A stretch of DNA of 64,000 nt from Schistosoma haematobium (taxonomy: Eukaryota > Platyhelminthes > Trematoda > Strigeidida > Schistosomatidae). Under the pieces are notes generated by a model. It saw only the letters and a program-made list of their open reading frames with translations, was not told where the DNA came from and searched no databases. A program made the translations under genes and the position numbers. The stretch covers positions 16,126,510 through 16,190,509 of the forward strand of contig NC_067200.1 of NCBI RefSeq assembly GCF_000699445.3. The letters run 5' to 3'. Below, piece after piece: positions 44,701 to 56,700 of the stretch; within the stretch, counting starts at the first letter, position 1, and each line of letters begins with the position of its first letter.

Positions 44701-47700
44701 ATAGTTTGGACGAAATCGGAAGTACACTTATCTCCGAATGGTTGTTGGATAGGTGAATTGGACCCTTCTTAAAGATGGGGACAGCCACCGACTTATTCTA
44801 CGATGTTGGAACACTCTCTAATTACCAGACCTTTATAAATAACTCAGTCAGTTCCATAACCAAAAAGTCTAAAAAAGGATTGATGTTTAGAGGCAGTGGT
44901 TCTAATCCTCTTTATACCAAAAGTATCTGTAAGTTGCTGAAATCGTTTGCTTTCAAACTGAGCTCCACGGTCGGTTGTAACTGTTGTAGGAACACCGAAG
45001 TTTGTAATCCAGTGTTTCGCTAATTTCTTTTCCACTGTTGATGTCGACGTGTCTTTTAACGGAACGGCTATGGACCACCTCGCTCAACTCTAAACTTCCT
45101 CTTTTGGCTTCCTCCTCAAGTGTCACCATAGCCAACGATTCTAGCGCTCAAAAAACTAACCCTGATCTAGTGAAACCTCGCTCCAAACTACACATTGGAG
45201 CCTTCAACGTACGCACCCTATGTCAAATCGGTCAACAGGCTTCCTTGGCTAGAACCCTAGAATCTCGTACCATTGATGTATGCTGTGTCTCTGAAACACG
45301 CATACAGGATCCCGGTGTGGACATACACTTGACGTCACCTCGGCAAAACGGTAAGCCAACGAGATACACCCTCCGTGTATCTGGTGACCCGATGGCTACT
45401 TCTCGTGGACTGGCAGGTGTAGACATAGCACTAAGCATGAGGGCGGAACGAGCACTGTTAGAGTGAATCCTCGTTAACAGTCATCTATGTGCTGTTCGTC
45501 TAAACAGCTACGTCAGAACTCGGAAGGATAGGGACACACGTCGTTGCCTTTTTGTCGTTTTTGCCTACGCTTCCACCAACTGCAGCTCGGATGAAGTGAA
45601 AGATGAATTTTACAGAAAGCTATCTGGACTTCTTCAGAAAGCTACACGTTCAGACTTAGTACTCGTAGCAGGTGACTTTAATGCCCAGATAGGTAGCTTA
45701 AACCGAACAGAAAGGCATTTAGGTGTGCATTTTAGTATCCCAGCTCAGCGAACAGATAATGTTGATCGTCTGTTGCAACTATGCTCAGACAATCGTTTAT
45801 TTTTAGCAAGCACTAATTTTAAACATAAGGAGAGACATTGTTTGACATGGCGACCCCCTGCATCAAACCAACGATGAACTCAAGTAGACCATGTTGCCAT
45901 CAGTCTTCGTTGGAGAGGGTCGATCGAAGATTGTCGCCCATTCTGGAGCACGTGCTTTGACTCCGACCATGCTCTAATACGGACATGCATCTGCTCGAAC
46001 CTTACTGGACGCAGAAAAGCCACACTAAGAAGACCCATTAGAATTGAACTGAGTGACGGGGAAGCCGAAAGCAGATTCCAGGAACAACTGGGTTCACACT
46101 TAGGTAGTTCTGAAAACGAGGCTGACTCAGGTATGCTTGGAAAGATATACAAACCGCTGTGGAAACAGCAGTGACATCTGTCAGTGATTTAAACACAGGG
46201 TTACAAAGAACCAATCGATTTCCTCAAGGTCTATTGTACTGATGGATTCTCGTAAACTCATCACATCAGGCTCTGAACACGATGAAGAGCGAAAACAAAT
46301 CAGATCTAGGTTAAGAAAAAGTCTAAGAAACGACCGTGAGCAGTGGTGGGCAACGAAAGCAAAAAAAATGGAAAAGGTGGCGGCTGTAGGGAACACAAGA
46401 CAGCTCTACAGACTAAAAAAAGAAATTGGAATTATTAAGTCAAGTGTAAGTGAAACTATCTCGGAAAAAGACGACACTCTTATCTGCTCCCAGTCCAGAC
46501 GTTTAGAACGATGAGTGGAACATTTTAAGTACCAGTTCATCTGGCCTTCAGCTACTCTACAACTGCCCACCATTCCCAGGCAGCGTGAATGGAACATTGA
46601 AGTAGTTCTCTCGACTCTAACTATAGCTAATCTGGAACGAGTAAGAGCAGCTGGTCCAGATGGATTGGTTCCAGAGGTCTTTAAGGATGGTGGTCCAATT
46701 TTAGCGATTAGGTTGACGAATATTTTAGCTAAAATCTGGGAGTTGGACGTAATCCCATCTGACTGGTCACAATCATTGATTGTCCCAATATATAAGAAGG
46801 GGTCAAAATCATCCTTTGATAACCACATAGGGATTAGTTTGACTAATATAGCATCTAAAACACTAGCATAAATAATTATCGGTCGCCTATCTAAGACTCG
46901 TGAACTTCAAACACGAGAAAATCAGCCCGGCCTCAGACCTGACCGTGGCTGCATCGATAACATATTCACTATTCATCAGGTTTTAGAACACAGGCATACT
47001 TACCGGCTTCCGACAATGATAGCTTTTCTTGAACTTAAAGCAGCATTTGATTCGGTAGACCGAAAGGTTCTGTGGCAGTGTCTGTCATTGAACGGTGTGC
47101 TTCAGAAGCACATAAACCTTGTGAAGGCTCTTTACTCGAACACTACCAGTCGAGTCAGAGCTTATGGTGAAATGTCATCTGATTTCGCAACCTCAAGTGG
47201 TGTCCGACAAGGCTCTCCATTATCTACATTTCTGTTTAATTTTGCGATAGACATACTGCTGGAAATAACGTTCTCGTCGTCTGGATTTTCAGGAATTTAT
47301 TTCCTACCAGGAGGTCCACTTGTCCACTTAGAATATGCAGATGACATAGACTTGTTTGGTGAAGACGCTGATAAAATGCAGTCTTTTGGGGGCACTGAGA
47401 AACTATTCCAGGATGTTTGGTATGGGTTTCTCCCCTTCTAAATACAAGTTGTTGCTTTAGGACTGGCCTGCGTCAACACCCGAACTAAGGATAGGGAGTG
47501 ATGAAGTAATCGAACGCGTCGACAACTTCACTCATCTTGAAAGTCTGATCAGCCGAAATGGGTTGGTGTCTGACGAAATCTCTGCATGGATTCGAAAAGT
47601 TCGGTTGGCTTTTGCCAACTTAAGTCACCTATGGCGAAGACGAAATATCCGTCTATCAAATCAAGGGCGAGTATAACGTGTGGCAGTTTGTTCTGTTCTA

Positions 47701-50700
47701 CTTTATGGCTACTAAAAGTGGCCATCAAGAGTAGAAGATATTCTTAACTTACTAGCATTCGACCACAGATGACTTTGAAATATTGCTCGAATCTGCTGGG
47801 ATCATCGAGTTAGTAGTAGCAAGGTTAGACGCAGGGTATTAGGGAATGATGGTAAATCAGTTGATGAGGTTGTGAATCTTCATCGACTGAGATGGTTGGG
47901 CCACGTGTTACGTGTTTACATATTCAAATATTTCTTCTGAATCCTCTCACCTAATAACGAAAATATGTCATTTACATGCCGTAACCAAACTTAAAGTGTC
48001 ATTACATGTTCCATGGTCGCACTGGTTTCCAACGTATGCATCAGTGAATTCGCTGCAATCGGTAGAACTGGCAAACCCACCTTTGTCTTTGAAGATCACA
48101 TATTATGATGAGATGAAAACACAATTACAAACACTCAATGATCTCGGAATGATCTAACAGGCATAGTAAGTTTAAATGTTTCAGATTCTAAATAGCCATA
48201 AATAACATCCAACACTATTGATAGGCATATCAGCAAAGAAGCAAGAAACATCAAAACTTGGCATTATTTCATCGACTTTCATATGAACAGTACTGATATT
48301 ATTCTTGAATTCAATGAAATTTCGAAGCCCATGGTTAACTAATTTGTTATATGGTTTGAGTATCCTAAATTTTCAATTGTGTAATTTTCTTATGAACAAA
48401 ATGATCAACATCTTTTTCGCATCAGATAGAAACTGAATTTATTTGCTGAATTGTATATTGGAACTAACGAACGTAATAAGTATGATGCAGTTGAAAAGAA
48501 AATCTGCTCCCTAAGTCTTCTCTTCAAAGGAGGTGAAATTACTGGAACAATTAACTACAGAATAGATGCTACGATGAAGACTGATAATCCAAAAGCGAAA
48601 ACTGATAACTTAGCGTGAAACGAACTACTCTCTCACTTATATATAGTATCCAAACAATTTTTTTTAAAAATTCAGTTTTCCAGCAATGTGTGAATTTTAT
48701 AAATAAATCCCACTATTCCACGGATTTTCTGAGAGCCTTTTTATTTTACTATAAATTTCAATAAATTATTCCGCATTATCGTTGGACAGACCACATATAT
48801 TGTTAAAAATCACTCACTTTGTAAGCATAACGATAATGGTGATATTTTGATCCAGAATCATTCTCCAAAAATCACCAACTGTTGATTCTAATGGTGCCTG
48901 TGATGCAATGTACTCTATTTTATTTCTGTTTAGCACGGGATGTGTGTGAACACTTGTACAAGGTATTATTTCATAAATAAAACTTGCATTTACATAATCG
49001 TGTTCCTATAAAGTGGACAAAATATATTAAGAAACTTCGTGCATATGTGCTTATTTGAGCTACATCAAGCAAACTGAGTAAATAAATATTTCGATAGAGC
49101 AATGAGAAGACGGAGTTGATCTGAAAAATGTGATGTCATTGCGCTAAACATTTCGAACAATCTGGTAACGCATACTTGTCAAGGTATTCTATATGAAAAC
49201 TAATAAAAATCAGTAAAATGAAAGTTCATGTAAAACAAGTTAATAAAGGGGAGATAAAGTTTTTTACATAGAAAGAATAAGAAATTGTCGCATCACCCTA
49301 GGCCATAAAATGACTTAAGGATTACCAGCGTAAATTCAAGGATACGACAAATTGTTTTTGTACATACAAGAGCGGTTTAAATTTACGAATAGCCAATAAA
49401 CCTGAGAATACATCCTTGATAATTTCTTCTGTACAACGTTTCAAAAGCTGCATTGATGTCAATTTTGTGCCCCGTTTCAATTATGTGCATCGCTATTGAT
49501 GAACATGGATTTCTATTTCCCACGTTTATTGGATCATTTGACATTAACTGGTTTCGAAGCCATCTAGGGATATGTTCCATGGCCCTTGATTGAATTTTTC
49601 GATTACTCTTCCCTCTGTATATGTGTCCGCACAAACATGTAAACAGGTAAATGCAATGGGGTGTGACGTAATCATCTGTTATACTGTCTAGGTCTATTTG
49701 GAATCATGAGCTTAAACGTTTTAATCACAATCGGTTTAGCAGCATAATACGTTTTCTCGATGGCTGCTTTCAATTTCTGTCATAAAACCGTACTATATGG
49801 TAGATAGATATAAATTTTTTTCTCCGTTAAAGTTTATAAACAGGTGCAGAAGTCAGTCAACACTAAGATCTTTCGTTTATTCACTTCCGAAGAAAATGTG
49901 TAGAGCGAATATCTCACATTTTTCAGATCAACTCCGTCTTCTCATTGCTCTATCAAAATTTATAAAATGGATTATTTGTTTTAAATAAATATCTAATCGA
50001 ATAGCTCAGTAAGAACAGTTTGACTAAGAAACAGTGTGAAATCGTAAGGACAACTATTGCCCACTAGTTTGCAACGAATAATCCAAACCGAATTGTTGGG
50101 ATATTCAGAAAAATATCCCAAAAATTATCCTGTTAAGTCTAATGATATCCTTAAACGTGAAATGGTGTCATTTTTCTGTTGGTCAATATTCAAGGTAGTC
50201 CTAACTGTATAAATATGCATTTGTCTATAAAGTATCATTTCTATTCCTATTCTTATTCTTATCCTTCTCTTGACCCCATAAACAATTTCATCTACGGTTC
50301 GTGTTCTGATATGTTGGCGATTGAGGAACAGTATTGGGGTCGTACTGGGATATCCGAAGTTGGTCAGTCGGTAGAAATTAGAGAAGCCACCCCGCAGTCC
50401 ACAACACAAATCAAACTCAACACTACACACACCATAGTGATCGAAACACAATCCAGCCATTGAATGATGAACTAAAGATTTGATTTCTCAATTTCAATCG
50501 CTTTCCCATATGAGAGTAACAAACATCCAGTATCATCATGGTATGTTTACCTTATTTCATTTGCTAATCTGTCCAATTAATAAATAAACCTTGGTCAAAA
50601 AACGTTTTGTAAATTTAAAGTACATCAATCCAATCAGCTTCAAAACACTAATTATTTCCAGTAAAACACTTTTTCTACCGTTCTATCTATCGTTCAAAAC

Positions 50701-53700
50701 ATTACACGTAGTCCTCAAAATAAAAGCTTGACGCTGTAATAATAGAATTATTATTTGTTGACAATGACAGCTCTTTCAGGGAAAGGCGAAGTTTAAGGGT
50801 TTTGACCGGTAGATGCAGTATCCCGTCCTTCTCAGCTTTTGGTGAAATGTCAGCAAATTTGGAATAGGTTATTCACACACTTTTATCAACCAGAAATTTC
50901 CGCATGTGTTATATGTAGAGACTATATTCATAAATTCACTCAATAACAGATTATAGACAAGAACTTTAAAAACTTTTGACGACATCTCTGGATTTTCTCT
51001 GAGTGAGTAGAAAGTATTGTACCATTAAGAACACTTTCTCATATGTAACGTAGTGCGAGTCATAAAAAAGATGGGTAGATATAAAATTAGTGTCTCATTA
51101 ACTTAGAATAGAAACATGTTACTTTTATAGACTTGTTTTATTATCGACTAGAAGGTGATACAACTTCGAATGAGTTAAACTCAACACTGATTAGGTAGGT
51201 GACTTTCCACATGAAGCCGATCCATTAAATACCGAGTCAAAATGTCATAATTTTTTTCTAATAGGTGACTAAATTGCTAGAACTTCAATCATTATATTCC
51301 ATGTTCAAACTTTACACTCAGTTCAGTTTTGTCGGATAAATGGAACCCTCAACTGTTACACAAAAAAGTATAGTCCATAATCGAGGAGGAAAATTTTTGG
51401 GTTGTCGCATTAACGACTAGTATATACAAATTGGAGCTAACCAAATTTTAAAAAGGCCATAATCAAAACTGTCTATGTAATAATCAATTCACAAAGATAA
51501 TTAAAAATGTATTAAAAACGAAGTGAAATCATATTTTGAATGACAAGTTTCTCTCGATAGATTATACTACCTTTATTATTCATAAACAGATGTTATTTTC
51601 CTAACCAATACGCGCTGTGTAAATTTTTACCGTAAGTATATTTCTTCTCAGCTCATATAGACTAATTAAACAGTAGTAGATCGAGAAAAATAAATTACCT
51701 GTTTGCTTTTTTGAAGTGGATTTAACTTCACTCGCGTTTGATCATCTAAAAATGTTCAGATAAATTTATTGAGAGAATAAAACGAGAAATTAGTTGACTT
51801 TGCCGATTGAAATATTTATTAAAACATTAATATTTGCTGAAAGTTCGATCATTAAATGATCCACCTTTAAGGATCGTTGAAAACATTATAATTGCTTACG
51901 CCTGTTACCCTAAGTGGAGAATATGCCGGCCGACCAACATTCTTAAACACACTTTGTCCTGGGCCTTCCTTTCTAGTCCTATTCAATTATTGTTCATTCT
52001 TTTCATATCTGTCTCCATTTTTCGGCGTAATGTGTTCTTCGACCTTCCTCTCCTGCTTTGGCCTTGAGGATTTCAAGTGAGGGCTTGTGGGGCCCTTAAT
52101 TTTGTCGTCATTTAGATCGAACGATGTTGTCGAAAGGGCTCTCCACTTTAGTGGCCCGTGGATCTGACTCCAATTAGATCGTATGAACGTTTGTTATCGC
52201 CTATCCTCATATATAATCATCGATTTAAATCGCGTTAGTCAGTGACAGAATCAAATAAGTCAAATAACGAGAATGGACTTGTGGATACATATATTTTGTA
52301 TATGGAGCAAAATGAATAGAGAGAAGAGAAACGACACGGAGTGGAGATGGCTGGTAAGCCAACTCCCCTTTAACCGAGCGTTAATCAATAGTTATAGTTA
52401 CACAACAGTAAGTTACAGAAGTGTGATGAGTAATGTGATAAGAAATGTACACACACCTACACGCTCATATAGAAAACAGTCAAGATTGGTAAGCGAATAA
52501 ATAACAAGGTCGGAATGTGGCTCAAGTAGAATGAATAGAATGGGCTGTCCGAAAGCTAGAATAAGGTATATAGGTTTAACATAATAACCGACACTACAGG
52601 CTTGCCTTGTGACACAGTTTTATCTTCTGGATGGTGGCTTCCGTAGTTCTCTAAGTTTCTACCCCATACAGTAGAACTGTCTTGACTTTATATTGGAAAT
52701 TCTGACCTTGGTTTTGGTTGACAGTTGTTTTAAATTCCAGATGTTCTTCAGTTGTAGATGTGCTGTTCTTGCCTTGACGATCAGCGCCTTCACATCCGAA
52801 TCTAATCCACCGTGCTCATCAATGATGCTTCCCAGATATGTAAAGGTTTTTACATCGTCCAAAGCATCACCGTCAAGTATGATTCGATTGGTGCGTGCTG
52901 TGTTGTATCGGAGAATCTTGCTTTTACCTTCGTGTATATTGAGACCTACTAGTGCTACACTGGTCGCCTTCTCCTCCATCTGTTGTTGCGTGTGCGATAG
53001 AAGAGCCAGATCATCTGCGAAGTCTAGATCGTCCAGCTGCATCCTACCTGTACAATGTATCCCATGCTTCCCCCAAGATGTTGACGTCTTCATAATCCAG
53101 TCGACAATCAGGAGAAAGAAAAAAGGTGAGAGTAAGCAATTTTGCCTGAATTCGGTCTTTACTTCGAACGTGTCTGTCAGCTATCCACCATGCACGATTT
53201 TGCAGCTTAATCCATCATAGAAATTCCATATGATATTGACTATCTTCTCAGGCACGTCGTAGTTTTGAAGAAGCCTTGTCTACGCTATCAAATGCTTTCT
53301 CGTATTCAATGATGTTGATGCAGAGTGATGAATTCCATTCAACTGATTGTTCCACAGTGATTCGTATTGTTACGATTTAGTCGGCACACGATCAATCCTT
53401 ATGGAATCCAGCCAGTTGGTCTCGAAGTTGGACATCTACGGAGTCATTCATTCTGTTTAATAACACCCTGTTGAAGACTTTCCTGGTATTGAGAGAAGAG
53501 TGATGCCACTGTAGTTCTCACAGTTGCTGAGATCGCCTTTCTTCGGAATCCTGATCAGGTGTCCTTCTTTCCAGTCTGTTGGTACTTGTTCTTCATCTCA
53601 AATCTTACTTAAGAGAGTGTGGAGTATCCTTGCAAATACTGCTACATCTGCTTTCAGTACCTCTGTTGGAATGTTGTCTGGTCCTGCTGCTTTGCCGCTC

Positions 53701-56700
53701 TTGATTTTTCTGATGGCCATGCTGATCTGGTGGTCCAAAATCGATTGGGAGGTCATTGGGTGCTACTTAAATGTTGGTGGATTCAGTGGAGCTGGTCGAT
53801 TCAAGAGTTCTTTGAAGTATTGTACCCACCTGTTTCGCTGTTTTTCAAGGTTGCTTATTACTTCGCCTTCTTTGCTTTTCACTGGCCGTCCTGGTTTATG
53901 TTAATTTCCAGCGAGCTTCTTTGTTGTATCACATAAATGTCTCATGTTTCCTTCTCTTGCAGCCTATTCCACCGTTATTGCTAGATCTTCCATATATTTA
54001 CGTTTGTCGATTCTAATGCTTCCCATCACTTGCTTGTTTGCTCCTGTGTATTCAGCTTGCGCCTTGGCTTTCTCTGCTCTTGTTCGGTTGATATTGATAG
54101 TTGCCTTCTTGTTCCTCATTTCTTGAGTCTTATCCAGGGGATCAACAGTGGTCCGTTCCTTGTGATCGTGCTTCTTGTGGCCCAGAACCTCATGACATGT
54201 TTAAGTAATTGCCTCCTTTTATCCCTTTCCAGTTGTTCTCTATGGAACATGTTACTGAGGTCTATCTTGGATTCCTTGAGTCAGTTAGCATTCTGAAGAA
54301 AAGCCGTATTAAACTTTTGTGATGTTGTCCGCCCCATCGTCCAGTGCTACGTGAGAAGAGAAGCTAAAGAACGCGCAGTGGAGAAGACGATTGAGCCAAC
54401 TCAAATTTAGCCAAGCGTGAATCGATATTTATAGTTGAACAAGAATAAGTTACAAAAATGTTATGAATAGGATAAGAAGTGCACACACATACGCTCATAT
54501 AAAAGTTGATAAGTGAATAATTGGCTAAGTCAAAATGTTACTCAGGAAGAATGAAAATAAACTGATCTGTCCGAAAGCTAGAATAAGTTGTGTGGGTTTA
54601 ACATGGCAACCGACACTATTAGTATATGTATTCAGAAACCGGTTATTTTATTGTAGGCCATCATTTGTTCGTCTTAACGACACTGGCAAATGATATTGCA
54701 TCAAAAGTAGCATCAAGTTTGTTAGTGTAGTAATCTAATATTGTTATTTATCAAAACAAACGGTAATATTAAAAATACTACCGTTCATTCAAAAGAATTC
54801 TACAAGTGGATTTCATTGGCGTTGAATGTTGAAAAATAGCCAAAAAGCCGGACATTATCTGTTGCATTTATTCAACATTTCAAATAACCAAGAATAGTAA
54901 TCGTTACCTAAGGCTTATCCATTAACGGTAATTTTCATCATCAACATACGGTCTGAATTATTTATAACGGTTATTTTTTAGAAAAAAATTACACATAATG
55001 TCACGATACTTATAGGATAGTGTTAATTAGAATATGGTATAACGCAGGTATGTAGGCCAGTTAAAAGTAGTAAATGTGAGGTAATTTGGAAGCATCATTC
55101 ATAAAGTTACTTTGCTTAAAAGGTAAGTAAGTACCGCCACGTCGAGTATATTTTCCTAAATGATTCATTACAATGTGAATGATAGAATTTAATCAAAATT
55201 AAGAACTAAAAGATATGATGTTAGCCATTACAAAGTGACTGATTAAAGTCAACACCTTAGTTCTCTATAGCAAATCAGCCTTAATCTATCTAAATCAATG
55301 GTAGCATTTCCCACAGTAACAATAGACGATACCAGTAAACCTTAGTGACAAGTTCTATGTGGTTAGTTACTGTTTGCCGCCTCAGATTACTTAACACTAA
55401 ACCATATGAATAAACTTTATCAGTAATCAAATGGATAATTATTAACAATCTTTCACCAACTGCTTAAATTTTCAATTCTTTACACATAATAACTAATCCA
55501 CTATAAACCAATATTTAGTGTACCAATTACTTGGCTAGGAAACTGTTTAGTTATTTTTATGAAACTTTACTATTGTTTAATATTCTATTTCTCCAGATTT
55601 TCACTTTAAAATAATTCAATGTTAAGAATTGTATAGTGTAGTGAAAGATTTATCAGACTGAAAAAAAGTAAATATCTGGTGTTAAAAACCTAATATTTTT
55701 TATTTATTTCACATTACACTTACACGGTAGAATATCACTAAAACGATTTAATCGTTTATTTATATTCTTTTGTCCAATTTCTTGACTCAACATATCTGAT
55801 TGTATTAGAAATTGACTGTTACTGATTATTAACTAAACAATGAATATAAAAAGAAAATTTCTTTTGATGCAAATGCATAAATATTCACTAGAATAGCTAT
55901 AATTCAGAATCCATGCCGAAACATATCCATACCCTGACGCTATATGCTGGTTGTTAACGCAGTAGGTTGAAACAAGGATGGAGAGAGACAAGCTAACACA
56001 TGATATCAGCTAAAGAAATCCTTGGCTGTTAATTCAAGTTGTGTGGTAGAGATATATATGTCAAAGCTGAGATTTATGAAATAATCAAAATTAAGCTTCT
56101 GAGACCTTAAGTGACTAGTTAAAAAACCATTCACAATGATCCAGGTAGGTTCAGTTGTTGTCTCTTTTTGTAATACGGGCCTATTATTGTCAATTCATTA
56201 ATTTCTTTCCTCGATGTTGTTAAATTCAAATTCCCACGCCGATAGATACCAGTGGTTCCTTTTTGTTTCTGACTGGCTGGGTCAATTGGATATATTAGTC
56301 TAAAACCAAACTATAGGTGGAAGACGTTGACGGATGCAGAGTATTAGTTGATGTTTGGTCTAATCACCCGAGGGACACAAGACATGAAAACGATCGAAGT
56401 TTGGCTCAATTATCCGTCAGAGACATCTGTATCTATGAGTCAGCTAGTGTGCATAAGTTTCCCAATAAAGCTTCTAATGTTGTCCCTCATCACATAATTA
56501 GCTGATTGAGCTCACATATAAGAAATCTATTTGTCAGTAGCAAAACAGACGACAACCCAACACAGATCTTTATTTTATTGATTTCCTGGAGCTAGACTCA
56601 TCTGGAAATCTTCAACCTGGACTAATACATATTTGTGATAAATCCTACGTCATCTATGATTACCGCAATATTGAATAATGATGAATATTATCTTGTAGTA

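Larger units (their letters stand above)
52312..54624 (-). mobile_element. RTE family IV fragment between direct repeats
   Basis: Two direct repeats of about 280 bp (52,312-52,598 and 54,353-54,624) enclose an RTE coding fragment that is cut at both ends. The interior starts at HWTMGRTT just after the endonuclease and stops at VQ/IQKIKLCHKASL before the RTE C-terminal region, directly against the repeats. Outside the repeats no RTE sequence follows. An 8-mer region (GTATATG) occurs on both flanks but is weak as a target duplication. Either an LTR-like element captured an RTE piece, or the repeats are two insertions of another repeat. It lies in the phosphatase intron, in sense. Confidence 0.6.

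Noticed and set aside
52693..54296. Long plus-strand open frames (up to 175 codons)
   Set aside because: They are antisense to the minus-strand RTE family IV coding sequence, whose motifs are clear.
55138..55158. 21-nt micro-exon of the phosphatase
   Set aside because: Splice-like borders, but neither its phase nor its residues fit between the neighbouring exons.
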